Shown here: one piece after another, positions 14,501 through 21,314 of the stretch | How the letters are laid out: every line of letters begins with the position of its first letter | Numbering within the stretch: the stretch's first letter is position 1 | Source of the DNA: Fimivicinus intestinavium | Lineage (GTDB): Bacteria > Bacillota > Clostridia > Oscillospirales > Acutalibacteraceae | Length of the DNA: 21,314 bases | Assembly: GCA_018715765.1 (NCBI GenBank) | Contig: DVKY01000046.1 | Coordinates: 1 to 21,314 of the forward strand | Direction: 5' to 3' | Notes under the pieces: model-generated | What the model was told of the DNA's origin: nothing | Seen by the model: the letters and a program-made list of their open reading frames with translations, nothing else | The model's database searches: none | Made by a program: the position numbers and the translations under genes

Positions 14501-16267
14501 ATGAAAAGCAAACGAGTGCTCAGCCTTTTGCTCGCCATGATTGTGGCGGTTGGCTGCCTGTGCGCCGGCTGGGTAGCCTATGCCGCAAAGGTGGAGCAGC
14601 AATTTGAATCCACGCCGGAGAGCAGCGCCTGGCTGCAAAGCCTGATCGTCTCCTATGACAAGGGCGGCTACGCGTTTGAAACCGCCACCCTGGTGCCTCA
14701 GACAGACTACCGGCACGATAAAAGCCTGAGTGAATTTGAAAGCGATATCTCTTATTGGGTCAACGCCTATACGATGGACGAAGACGCGCGATATGAGCAA
14801 TATATTCTCGCGCTGCGCTTTGCAAACGACGTCATCCGTTTCATGGGCATCACAGAGGATGTCTCGCAGGAGGAGATGCGCGCCTGGCTGACAGAAAACG
14901 GAATCACCATGCCGCCGGAGGATGACGAAAACACCGAAACCTACGTCACCCTGCTTTACGCCCTGATGAAAGATCAGATTTATAAGCTCATCCCCTCGTT
15001 GGACAAGATGGAGGTGCCGACAATCGAGCCCGGCACAGGGCTGGAAAAGGCGTTGGTACAGTATCTCGCTGCCATGATGGAAGCGCAGGATGAGGCGCTC
15101 GAGCTGCCGGAAGGCCTCGAAACCGTGCGGGAGCTGGTGCTCGCTCTGGCGAAGTGGAACCTGGCGCAGGAGCGGTATGGCGCCATCACCATTCCGGACG
15201 ATATGCCGGATGAAAAGGTTTTTAAGCTAATGACGATCCGCACGCTGATCGTCGATTTGCAATACCCGCTCTATAAGGACGGCGTGGTCACAGATATCAA
15301 AAACCCGGACGATATCTCCGACGAGGAACTGGGGCTTGCCTATCTCTCCGCCATGATTAGCCAGCGCTATGAGCTGAAAACGGCGCCGATCCCCTATATT
15401 CCGGCGATGGACGCCACCTGGAACATGCAGCAGGCGCTTGAAAACGAGGACGTGCCCCGCCTGACCCTGCGTCAGATGGCCAAGGAAAAGGGCAGCGATA
15501 AAATTACAAAGGATTTTACCAATCAGCAGGCATGGGAGGAAGTGCTGCGCCTCGGTTATTTTCCGCTGGAGGATCAATTCTACAGCGATATCTCCAATTA
15601 TGAGGTAAAGCTCCCCTACAAGCTGCGGGATATCCGTGTGCGCGCCACAGCCCTGAAAAACGGGGCAAAAATCACGGTGAATGGCCAGGAGATCAAAAGC
15701 GGCAGCGCCACAGAGATCCATTTCTCCATGATCGGCCAATCCACCACGCTCAGCTATCAGGTTACCAATACGGTAGAGGGCAAAACGGAAACCATGAATT
15801 ATTCCATAAAAATCATCAATGGCTCCGAGGATCTGCCGGACGAAACCTACCCGACGCTCCCCCCCCTGAAATATCCCTCCTATGAAATCCCTACGGGAGA
15901 GCTGGAATCCATGGTTTTACCGGATGGCAGCCTGGTCTATATTGATGAAAACGGCGACGAATACAGCCTGCCCGCCGGCGCGGAATATGTTACAGATGAA
16001 AACGGCAATGTGATCGGCATGAACGACGGCCTTGTGGTGCTTGACGACGGTGAAAGCACCGAGGGCACAACGGCAGAGCCGGCAATGGCGGATGCTGCGG
16101 ATGGCAGCAGTTCCGTCTGGCGGAAGGTTATCAGCATTGTGTTGCCCATCTGTGCGGTGTTAATTGTGATCGCGCTGGTGATCCTCTATAAAAAGAAGCC
16201 GGAGCTGTTCCATCGTGGGAAGGGCGCCAAGGTGAAAAAGCCTAAGAAACCGAAGAATCGGTTTTAA
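14501..16267 (+). CDS. Membrane-anchored surface protein with a cadherin-like beta-sandwich domain, function unknown
   Basis: I do not recognise a characterised family for the whole 588-residue protein. It starts with a signal peptide (KSKR, then a hydrophobic run to about residue 24, likely cut near AYA-A). A long acidic, mostly helical region follows to about residue 340. A segment at about 355-442 (SDISNYEVKLPYKL to NYSIKIING) looks like the cadherin-like beta-sandwich domain found in Firmicute surface proteins. Next are a short proline-rich linker (TYPTLPPLKYP) and repeats of the type D-x-N-G-x (VYIDENGDEYSL, YVTDENGNVIGM). The C-terminus has one transmembrane helix (about 543-562) and a very basic tail ending KKPKKPKNRF. 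The predicted topology is a large outside domain held by a C-terminal helix. It has its own promoter and terminator. A scaffold or adhesion role is only a guess. Confidence 0.75.
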   Translation: MKSKRVLSLLLAMIVAVGCLCAGWVAYAAKVEQQFESTPESSAWLQSLIVSYDKGGYAFETATLVPQTDYRHDKSLSEFESDISYWVNAYTMDEDARYEQYILALRFANDVIRFMGITEDVSQEEMRAWLTENGITMPPEDDENTETYVTLLYALMKDQIYKLIPSLDKMEVPTIEPGTGLEKALVQYLAAMMEAQDEALELPEGLETVRELVLALAKWNLAQERYGAITIPDDMPDEKVFKLMTIRTLIVDLQYPLYKDGVVTDIKNPDDISDEELGLAYLSAMISQRYELKTAPIPYIPAMDATWNMQQALENEDVPRLTLRQMAKEKGSDKITKDFTNQQAWEEVLRLGYFPLEDQFYSDISNYEVKLPYKLRDIRVRATALKNGAKITVNGQEIKSGSATEIHFSMIGQSTTLSYQVTNTVEGKTETMNYSIKIINGSEDLPDETYPTLPPLKYPSYEIPTGELESMVLPDGSLVYIDENGDEYSLPAGAEYVTDENGNVIGMNDGLVVLDDGESTEGTTAEPAMADAADGSSSVWRKVISIVLPICAVLIVIALVILYKKKPELFHRGKGAKVKKPKKPKNRF

Positions 16268-16282
16268 TCGATAACAGGATTC

Positions 16283-16317
16283 AAAGCGCGGGGGAGCATT
16301 TTCTCCCGCGCTTTTCC
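16283..16317 (+). terminator. Intrinsic terminator after the cadherin-like protein gene
   Basis: AAAGCGCGGG (16283-16292) pairs with CCCGCGCTTT (16305-16314), extended inward by GAG/CTC with a small bulge. A further T and CC follow. It lies 15 bp after the stop codon. Confidence 0.7.
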
Positions 16318-16332
16318 ATTCGTTCTTAAAAA

Positions 16333-16347
16333 TTTAAAAAATATTCA
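16333..16347 (+). promoter_or_regulatory. Candidate response-regulator operator upstream of the two-component operon
   Basis: The 15-base TTTAAAAAATATTCA matches the motif upstream of htrA at 18790-18804 in 12 of 15 positions. It lies 21 bp before the TATAAT at 16369. The common pattern TTTAAARAMTRTTCA has two half sites 11 bp apart, as OmpR-type regulators often use. This is inference from two sites. Confidence 0.45.
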
Positions 16348-16368
16348 TCAACCGCTCTCGTTTCGCGA

Positions 16369-16374
16369 TATAAT
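16369..16374 (+). promoter_or_regulatory. -10 element of the two-component operon promoter
   Basis: A perfect TATAAT in front of a leader of about 130 bases. The -35 region is poor: TCATCA or TTCATC would need an 18-19 base spacer. This suggests an activator-dependent promoter and fits the candidate operator just upstream. Confidence 0.55.
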
Positions 16375-16397
16375 GAATACGAACAGAACGCACCATG

Positions 16398-16498
16398 CAA
16401 GGGGCAACGCCGCTTGGATCGCCGCGCAGGCAGCCGCTGCGTCCCCTTGTTCACCGGTGTAGGCCCGATGGGCAGGACCCTGCCTTTCGTGGCAAAGG
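16398..16498 (+). promoter_or_regulatory. Structured 5' leader of the response-regulator gene, with ribosome-site hairpin
   Basis: CAAGGGG (16398-16404) plus ACGC (16407-16410) pair with GCGT (16439-16442) plus CCCCTTG (16443-16449) to form a long-range stem. Further on GGCAG/CTGCC makes a small hairpin. CCTTT (16483-16487) pairs with AAAGG (16494-16498), which is the first half of the AAAGGAGG ribosome site. No known riboswitch class is recognised. Confidence 0.4.
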
Positions 16499-16512
16499 AG
16501 GAGGATCGGCAA

Positions 16513-17202
16513 ATGAGCCTGGAAAAAATTCTGGTCGTAGACGACGACCCTAATATCTGTGAGCTGCTGCGCCTTTATCTGGAGAAGGAGGGCTTTACGG
16601 TAGAGATCGTAAACGACGGTATGGCAGCTGTAGAAACCTTTCAATCCATACAGCCTGATCTTGTTCTGCTGGATATCATGCTGCCGAAGCTGGATGGCTG
16701 GCAGGTCTGCCGGGAAATCCGCCGCTTTTCGGACAAGCCCATTATCATGCTCACCGCCAAAGGGGAAACTTTTGATAAGGTGCTCGGCCTGGAACTGGGC
16801 GCAGATGATTATGTGGTGAAGCCCTTTGAGGCCAAAGAGGTTGTTGCGCGCGTCAAGGCTGTGCTGCGCCGCACGGCCAACAGCAACTCTGAGCAGATCA
16901 AGGAGGTTCGCTACGACAAGCTGGTAATCAACCTCACCAACTATGAGCTCCGTGTGGACGGTAAGCAAATTGATACCCCTCCAAAAGAGCTTGAGCTGAT
17001 CTATCATCTGGCCAGCAACCCGAATCGCGTTTTCACCCGTGACCAGCTGTTGGACGAGGTATGGGGCTTTGATTATTACGGTGACTCCCGCACGGTTGAC
17101 GTGCACGTAAAGCGGCTGCGCGAAAAGCTGGAGGGCGTCAGCGACAAATGGGCGCTGAAAACCGTTTGGGGCGTAGGCTATAAATTTGAAACCAAAGATT
17201 GA
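16513..17202 (+). CDS. OmpR/PhoB-family response regulator
   Basis: A 229-residue DNA-binding regulator. The receiver domain (about 1-120) shows the acidic pocket VVDDD (D10-D12), the phosphoacceptor D54 in LLDIMLP, T81 in MLTAK and K103 in VVKPF. The C-terminal winged-helix domain (about 130-229) shows LTNYELRVDGK, PPKELELIYHLASNPNRVFTR, LLDEVWGFDYYGDSRTVDVH and the final TVWGVGYKFE. I chose ATG 16513 because AAAGGAGGAGG lies just upstream; an earlier in-frame TTG at 16414 lacks one. The kinase gene follows after 52 bp. With kinase and HtrA next to it, a cell-envelope or secretion stress role similar to CssR is likely. It is not WalR, since the walHIJ genes are missing. Confidence 0.93.
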   Translation: MSLEKILVVDDDPNICELLRLYLEKEGFTVEIVNDGMAAVETFQSIQPDLVLLDIMLPKLDGWQVCREIRRFSDKPIIMLTAKGETFDKVLGLELGADDYVVKPFEAKEVVARVKAVLRRTANSNSEQIKEVRYDKLVINLTNYELRVDGKQIDTPPKELELIYHLASNPNRVFTRDQLLDEVWGFDYYGDSRTVDVHVKRLREKLEGVSDKWALKTVWGVGYKFETKD

Positions 17203-17254
17203 TCCGCCTTGCACAACGCCGGATTGAAGGGTCAGGAAAGCGAGGCTGAAGCAT

Positions 17255-18754
17255 TTGAAAAAACGAATTCCCATACGGCACCTGAACCTGTTTGCAAAAT
17301 ATTATTTGGTGATTACCATGGTGATCTTCATTTGTTTTGCTGTACTGGGGTGCTCGTTATTGCTCTTTGTCTCCAACTACTGGCGCACCGAAAAGACAAA
17401 CCTGCTCAAGGAAAACGCCGTCCAGGTAGCCTCCACAACGGCCGATTTGCTCGGTTCCGGCCGTCTGGACGTAGATGGAGAGGGCACCGTTACCATTCTC
17501 TGCAATACACTGTCGCTCGTCTCCTCCTCAATCGAGGCGGATGTTTTCATCTGCAATCTGGATGGCTCTGTCATCCTGTGCAAGGATCTCTTTGCACCTG
17601 AAATGCAGGTGTTTAACGCAAGCGCATGCCAGATTCATGATGGGATGCATTTCCCCGCCGATATTATCCAGCAGGCCCTTGAGGATGAGTATATCCGCGT
17701 CGGCAAAATTGACGGCGTGTACCGGGATTCCCATTTTATCATTGGCGAGCCGGTTCGGGTCAACGGCGAAGCCGTGGCGCTGGTGTTTGCCACCAAGCCC
17801 TCCTCTTCCGGCCTGGGGCCCTATTTGTGGAACGTCTTCAAGATGTTCCTGTTTTCCGCGCTGACGGCGTTATTACTTGCTTTTGTGGCGGTCTATGTGC
17901 TCACTTATAATCTGATCCGCCCGCTTCGGGAAATGAGCGCAGCTACAAAGCGCTATGCACACGGTGATTTTTCCTACCGCGTTCAATCGCACGGTAGCGG
18001 GGAGCTGGCGGAGCTTGCCACTGCGTTTAACTCCATGGCAAAAGCGCTCGCCGTTTTGGAATCCTCCCGGCGCAGCTTTGTAGCGAATGTGTCGCATGAA
18101 CTGAAAACCCCCATGACGACCATCGGCGGCTTCATTGACGGCATTCTTGACGGCACCATCCCCAAGGAGCAGCAGAAGCATTATCTGGAGATTGTCTCTG
18201 CTGAGGTCAAACGCTTGGCGCGCCTGGTGATGACAATGCTCAACATGTCCAAAATTGAGGCTGGCGAGTTGAAGCTGCAACCGAGCAAATTCGATATCTC
18301 CGCGCAGCTGTTTCAGGTTTTCCTGCTGTTTGAGCAGAGCATCGAACGCAAAAAGATTGAAATTGCCGGCCTGGAAGACATGCAGAGCGTAACTGTGGAA
18401 GCCGATCCGGATATGATCCACCAGGTGCTGTATAATTTGATTGACAATGCCGTAAAATTCACACAGGAGGGCGGCCAGATCGCTGCATCCATCCTTTCTG
18501 ATTCGGAGAAGGTCATCGTCCGCATCCGGAATACAGGCGCTGGAATTTCATCAGAGGAAATCGGCAAAATTTTTGAGCGCTTTTATAAGGTGGATAAATC
18601 CCGAAGCTTTGATGTGAAAGGCGCAGGGCTCGGCCTTTACATTGTGAGGAGCATTATCGAAATGCATGGCGGCCAGATTACAGCAAAGAGCGAGGAGGGC
18701 AAATACACAGAATTTGTCTTCTGGATTCCGCTGCAATACGGAAAATTATTTTAG
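17255..18754 (+). CDS. Membrane sensor histidine kinase (HAMP-HisKA-HATPase)
   Basis: The partner kinase of the preceding regulator, 499 residues. Two membrane helices (about 14-40 and 192-215) enclose an outside sensor region of about 150 residues with no recognised ligand motif. A HAMP linker (LIRPLREMSAATKRYAHGDF) follows, then HisKA with the phosphorylated H281 in FVANVSHELKTPMTT. The ATPase domain has an N box NLIDNAVKF (394-402), G1 box NTGAGI (426-431), F box FERFYKVDKS and G2 box GAGLGLYIV. The G1 box has Asn where Asp is more usual; this variant is common in Clostridia kinases, so activity is still expected. The start is TTG 17255, the only in-frame start giving a full first helix. 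GAGG lies 9 bases upstream, a weak site that may keep kinase levels low. Confidence 0.93.
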   Translation: MKKRIPIRHLNLFAKYYLVITMVIFICFAVLGCSLLLFVSNYWRTEKTNLLKENAVQVASTTADLLGSGRLDVDGEGTVTILCNTLSLVSSSIEADVFICNLDGSVILCKDLFAPEMQVFNASACQIHDGMHFPADIIQQALEDEYIRVGKIDGVYRDSHFIIGEPVRVNGEAVALVFATKPSSSGLGPYLWNVFKMFLFSALTALLLAFVAVYVLTYNLIRPLREMSAATKRYAHGDFSYRVQSHGSGELAELATAFNSMAKALAVLESSRRSFVANVSHELKTPMTTIGGFIDGILDGTIPKEQQKHYLEIVSAEVKRLARLVMTMLNMSKIEAGELKLQPSKFDISAQLFQVFLLFEQSIERKKIEIAGLEDMQSVTVEADPDMIHQVLYNLIDNAVKFTQEGGQIAASILSDSEKVIVRIRNTGAGISSEEIGKIFERFYKVDKSRSFDVKGAGLGLYIVRSIIEMHGGQITAKSEEGKYTEFVFWIPLQYGKLF

Positions 18755-18787
18755 AAAAACCTCTGTGGTTATCATTTTTTCTCACAA

Positions 18788-18843
18788 TGTTTAAAGACTG
18801 TTCACATGGCCGTGACACAATAGCGACAGGAACCCTTTATGCT
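18788..18843 (+). promoter_or_regulatory. Candidate regulated promoter of htrA
   Basis: TGTTTAA (18788-18794) and TGTTCAC (18799-18805) are direct half sites 11 bp apart. The 15 bases at 18790-18804 match the motif ahead of the regulator gene. Downstream are only weak core elements: GTGACA (18812-18817) with CTTTAT (18835-18840) at 17 bp, or TATGCT (18838-18843). This fits activation by the neighbouring response regulator, but is inference. Confidence 0.45.
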
Positions 18844-18875
18844 TAAAGCAGCACCAAACAAGGAGGCATTTCACC

Positions 18876-20339
18876 ATGAATGAATGGGATAAAAACGCTA
18901 CCCCGGCCAACGGGGAGGAAAACAACGCCTTCGGGCAAGGCTTCAACCATGAACCGGGAGACAATGACGTCCATGTGGAGGGCGGCCCGCAATACGGCGG
19001 CTCTTATCAAGGCCCATATCGTTCCGACGGGTATCAGCAAAGCCCTTATCAATCCCCTTATCAATACAATCAGCCCCCCGCCGACGGCAACAACGGCGGG
19101 AAGGGGAGCAAGAAGAAAAAAACCGGCCTGATCCTTCTAATTATAATCCTTTGCATTGCACTGGTCGCGGCCGGCATCGGGATTGCCATCGGCCTGACAC
19201 GGGAAGATGGCGACGGCGAAAATAACGCCGCCAACGAAAATGGCCCGACCCTTAATATTGAGGCTACGCCAAACAGCCAATCCACTACAGGGGAAGGCGG
19301 CGTGCTTTCTGCCGAAGAGGTAGCCGCCAAGGTGAAGCCATCCATCGTAGGCGTGATCGTCTCGGAGCGGACGCAAAACCTGATTGGGCAAAACAGCCAG
19401 ACGGAATCCGGCGAAGGCACCGGCATCGTGATGGGTCAGGATGATACCGGGGAATATACCTATATCATCACCTGCGCGCATGTCATCAGCGGAAATAATA
19501 TAGAAGCCACCGTCCAACTGGAGGACGGCACCACCTACGACGCAGATATCGTCGGGTATGATGAGCGCTCCGATGTCGGCGTGCTGCGCATCAAAGCCTC
19601 CGGCCTGCAGGCCGCCACATTCGGCGATTCCTCCAAGCTGGCGGTCGGCCAACAGGTTTTTGCGATTGGTAACCCGCTTGGCACAGAATTTTTTGGGACG
19701 CTGACTGGCGGCTACGTTTCCGCCATTGACCGCCCAATCAGCAGTGAGATCGGTTATCAGATGAAATGCATCCAGCACGATGCGGCGATCAACCCCGGCA
19801 ATTCCGGCGGCGCGCTCGTCAATATGTACGGCCAGGTAATTGGCATCAACTCCTCCAAGATCGCAGAAGGGTATGAGGGCATCGGCTTTGCCATTCCAAT
19901 TAATTCTGCAAAAGAAATTGTTGACGAGCTTATCGCAAACGGTTATGTCTCCGGCAGGCCCAAGCTTGGCGTCACCTATTATGAAGCGAACCAGCAGTCC
20001 GGCTACCGGATGGTAGTGCAGCTGAAGGATCTCCCCGCCGGCACGCTGGTCATCAAGAGCATCAGCTCTGACAGTGCCCTCGCCAATACAGACGCTCAGC
20101 CGGGCGATATGATTATTGGCGTAAACGGGAAAGATCTCACCGACTCCAACATGCTGCCGGAGTTGATTGAAGAAAGTAAGGTTGGGGATACGATCACCTT
20201 GACGCTGTGCCGGATTGACAACAATTATGACACGCAGGAATTCGATGTGAAGGCGACGCTTGTAGAAGACAGAGGCATCTCCGACGGATCGTCAGAAAAC
20301 ACAACTACAAACGCCTACTTTAATCCGTTTGGGTTTTAA
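18876..20339 (+). CDS. htrA: HtrA/DegP-like membrane-anchored serine protease
   Basis: A 487-residue envelope protease that would degrade or refold misfolded exported proteins. Residues 1-83 are a cytoplasmic tail rich in G, Q, Y, P and N (SPYQSPYQY) ending in a KKKK patch. One membrane helix follows at 84-107, then an acidic linker. The trypsin-like domain carries the catalytic triad H202 (TCAHVI), D233 (RSDVGVLRI) and S310 (NPGNSGGALV). A single PDZ domain follows at about 365-470 (GDMIIGVNGKDLTDSNML). The ATG has AAGGAGG 9 bases upstream. It stands 121 bp after the kinase gene with no convincing terminator between, so it may be read both from the kinase operon and from its own regulated promoter. 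The order regulator-kinase-htrA resembles the Bacillus CssRS/HtrA stress system. Confidence 0.93.
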   Translation: MNEWDKNATPANGEENNAFGQGFNHEPGDNDVHVEGGPQYGGSYQGPYRSDGYQQSPYQSPYQYNQPPADGNNGGKGSKKKKTGLILLIIILCIALVAAGIGIAIGLTREDGDGENNAANENGPTLNIEATPNSQSTTGEGGVLSAEEVAAKVKPSIVGVIVSERTQNLIGQNSQTESGEGTGIVMGQDDTGEYTYIITCAHVISGNNIEATVQLEDGTTYDADIVGYDERSDVGVLRIKASGLQAATFGDSSKLAVGQQVFAIGNPLGTEFFGTLTGGYVSAIDRPISSEIGYQMKCIQHDAAINPGNSGGALVNMYGQVIGINSSKIAEGYEGIGFAIPINSAKEIVDELIANGYVSGRPKLGVTYYEANQQSGYRMVVQLKDLPAGTLVIKSISSDSALANTDAQPGDMIIGVNGKDLTDSNMLPELIEESKVGDTITLTLCRIDNNYDTQEFDVKATLVEDRGISDGSSENTTTNAYFNPFGF

Positions 20340-20362
20340 ACAATCCAAACCCATGATACGGG

Positions 20363-20405
20363 CGAGGGCTTTTCCGTCTGGGAAAGCCCTCGTTGCTTCT
20401 TTTTG
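20363..20405 (+). terminator. Intrinsic terminator after htrA
   Basis: Bases 20363-20375 pair with 20380-20392: a 13-bp stem with one G-T pair and a GTCT loop. TTGCTTCTTTTT follows, 23 bp after the htrA stop codon. Confidence 0.88.
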
Positions 20406-20458
20406 GAAAATCAATTGTATCAAACAGATGCTTCTCAAAAGCAACAACTATAGAAGGA

Positions 20459-20505
20459 AGTAAAACAAAGCCCGCAGAAAACTTCGTAGTTTCTGCGGGC
20501 TTTGT
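20459..20505 (-). terminator. Terminator hairpin of the GNAT gene, likely usable from both sides
   Basis: Bases 20465-20480 and 20490-20505 are perfect 16-bp complements around ACTTCGTAG, with a further ACT/AGT pair inside. The stem ends one base past the GNAT stop codon. On the minus strand TTTTAC follows (20464-20459). On the plus strand CTTATTT follows. Together with the htrA terminator it insulates two convergent genes. Confidence 0.8.
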
Positions 20506-20506
20506 C

Positions 20507-21025
20507 TTATTTACGTTGATATTTCGCGTTATAATACCTGTAATACTTAAAATCAAACCGCTCATTTGTGGCATGTACCAAAAGTGAGCGTATAGCGACA
20601 AATTGATAGCCGCACCGTTCTAAAACATGTTGGGATTTGACATTGTCTACAGCAACTGTACCAATTAAATAGGGAATATTATGATTTCTCAATGCCCATT
20701 CGGTTACTTCTTTCGCTGCCTCTGAGGCAAACCCTTGCCCACGATACTCTGATAATAAATAATAAAATATTTCCGGTTCGTGCAGATCGTCATGTTTTCC
20801 CGCGCCTATCGTACCCATCAGTTTTCCAGTTGCCTTTTCAAAAATACCAAAAGAGATCACCCCATTTATAATATCCATATCGGAATATTGTGAAATCAAC
20901 CAATTTAAAAATCCTTTTCCGCTCCCAAAGCAAGTCTTTTGAACATCGTTCAGCGTTCGTTCAAATTCCGGGTAATCAGCTTCACAAAGTTCACGAATAA
21001 TAAGTCGTTCCGTTATTAGTTTCAT
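20507..21025 (-). CDS. GNAT-family N-acetyltransferase (RimJ/RimL-like)
   Basis: A 172-residue acetyl-CoA-dependent transferase. It begins with the typical TERLIIRELCEADYPEF, has the acetyl-CoA binding motif A EYRGQGFASEAAKEVTEWAL at about residues 92-112, and motif B VDNVKSQHVLERCGYQFV. This is the Acetyltransf_3 pattern of RimJ/RimL proteins, which acetylate protein N-termini or small amines; the substrate is unknown. AGGAG lies 4-5 bases before ATG 21025. The gene is clearly A+T-richer than its neighbours, with many AAA, ATT and TTT codons, and it opposes htrA. This suggests acquisition from another genome. It has its own terminator and probably its own promoter. Confidence 0.9.
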   Translation of the reverse strand: MKLITERLIIRELCEADYPEFERTLNDVQKTCFGSGKGFLNWLISQYSDMDIINGVISFGIFEKATGKLMGTIGAGKHDDLHEPEIFYYLLSEYRGQGFASEAAKEVTEWALRNHNIPYLIGTVAVDNVKSQHVLERCGYQFVAIRSLLVHATNERFDFKYYRYYNAKYQRK

Positions 21026-21045
21026 AATGCTCCTATTTTTAAACG

Positions 21046-21077
21046 ATTATATTACACATGTCTTGCTTTTTTTGCAA
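21046..21077 (-). promoter_or_regulatory. Weak promoter candidate for the GNAT gene
   Basis: On the minus strand TATAAT (21051-21046) is a perfect -10 element about 20 bases before the start codon. The only -35-like element, TTGCAA (21077-21072), is 20 bases away, longer than ideal. It lies inside a small CTTGC/GCAAG inverted repeat. Confidence 0.35.
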
Positions 21078-21152
21078 GCAGGGAGACTGTCTGGGTAATT
21101 TTTTAAACAAAAATATGATGCCGCTAATATTACATCATGTCGTATTCTTTAC

Positions 21153-21217
21153 AAAAAGGCTTCCTGATCTGACGTGCTCAATGAACAGCGCCCGTTTTTT
21201 GATTTCAGATCCTTTTT
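21153..21217 (-). terminator. Possible hairpin terminator after the minus-strand gene at the window end
   Basis: AAAAAGG (21153-21159) and ATCTGA (21167-21172) are complementary to TCAGAT (21205-21210) and CCTTTTT (21211-21217), with a 7-base bulge and a long loop. On the minus strand the structure ends in CCTTTTT, 11 bp after the stop codon of the partial gene. It is weak evidence because the loop is 32 bases. Confidence 0.3.
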
Positions 21218-21227
21218 AAAAGACCGT

Positions 21228-21314
21228 TTACGCCTTCGCGGCGGCCTCCTCTTTCTGCTGCTCCTGCTGCTTCGCCGCCTCTGCCGCATCGCGCTCCGGC
21301 TTTGTGGGCAGCAT
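21228..21314 (-). CDS. C-terminal end of an unidentified gene (cut by window)
   Basis: The minus-strand frame is open from the window edge to a TAA at 21230-21228. It gives 28 codons that encode a Lys/Glu/Gln/Ala-rich tail (MLPTKPERDAAE, then AAKQQEQQKEE, then AAAKA). Codon use (GCG, CAG, GAG) is like the G+C-rich genes of the window. The ATG at the very edge may be internal. Such charged helical tails occur on many proteins, so no function can be given. Confidence 0.5.
   Translation of the reverse strand: MLPTKPERDAAEAAKQQEQQKEEAAAKA

Noticed and set aside
16513..18754. The two-component pair as WalRK, which also often sits near an HtrA gene
   Set aside because: The yycH, yycI and yycJ genes that separate walK from htrA are absent, and the kinase lacks the PAS domain of WalK.
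18755..18780. Small AACC/GGTT hairpin followed by TTTTTT after the kinase gene
   Set aside because: A 4-bp stem is too weak to call a terminator, although slight attenuation before htrA is possible.

Overview
The window looks like a chromosomal segment of a Clostridia-type Firmicute with moderately high G+C. The reasons are strong AGGAGG-type ribosome binding sites, consensus TTGACA/TATAAT promoters, many stem-plus-T intrinsic terminators, occasional TTG/GTG starts, and a typical Firmicute set of genes (short malic enzyme, OmpR-type regulator with a HAMP kinase, membrane-anchored HtrA). The genus cannot be named from the sequence. No rRNA, tRNA, CRISPR array, transposase or phage gene was seen.

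Left part (1-6562): the 3' part of a glutamine-dependent NAD+ synthetase gene (nadE, cut by the window edge) is followed 30 bp later by a 1080-residue family 38 alpha-mannosidase. Both end at a perfect 40-bp palindromic terminator. After a gene-free stretch of about 640 bp comes L-rhamnose isomerase (rhaA), alone between its own promoter and terminator.

Middle part (6562-12603, all minus strand): glycerol kinase (glpK) and an Ldh2/malate-type dehydrogenase form one transcription unit. A malic enzyme gene lies beyond a hairpin, so malate-to-pyruvate chemistry sits beside glycerol entry. Upstream of glpK is a cytosolic DUF4091/GH123-like putative glycosidase with its own promoter and terminator. 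Mannosidase, GH123-like protein, rhamnose isomerase and glycerol kinase together suggest use of imported glycan and lipid-derived sugars, but no transporter lies in the window.

Right part (13051-20339, plus strand) is an envelope-directed block: a secreted metallophosphoesterase, a large surface protein with a cadherin-like domain and a C-terminal membrane anchor, a two-component system, and a membrane-tethered HtrA protease. The regulator-kinase-HtrA order recalls the CssRS/HtrA secretion-stress system. A shared 15-bp motif upstream of both the regulator gene and htrA supports a common control. The end of the window holds an A+T-richer GNAT acetyltransferase gene (minus strand) and the last 28 codons of an unidentified minus-strand gene.

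The least explained signal is a diverged repeat of about 50-60 bp present three times between genes (4361-4419, 6424-6470, and inverted at 12905-12962). Its opposite strand keeps a short reading frame resembling A-L-K-T-G-x-Y-P-C in all three copies.
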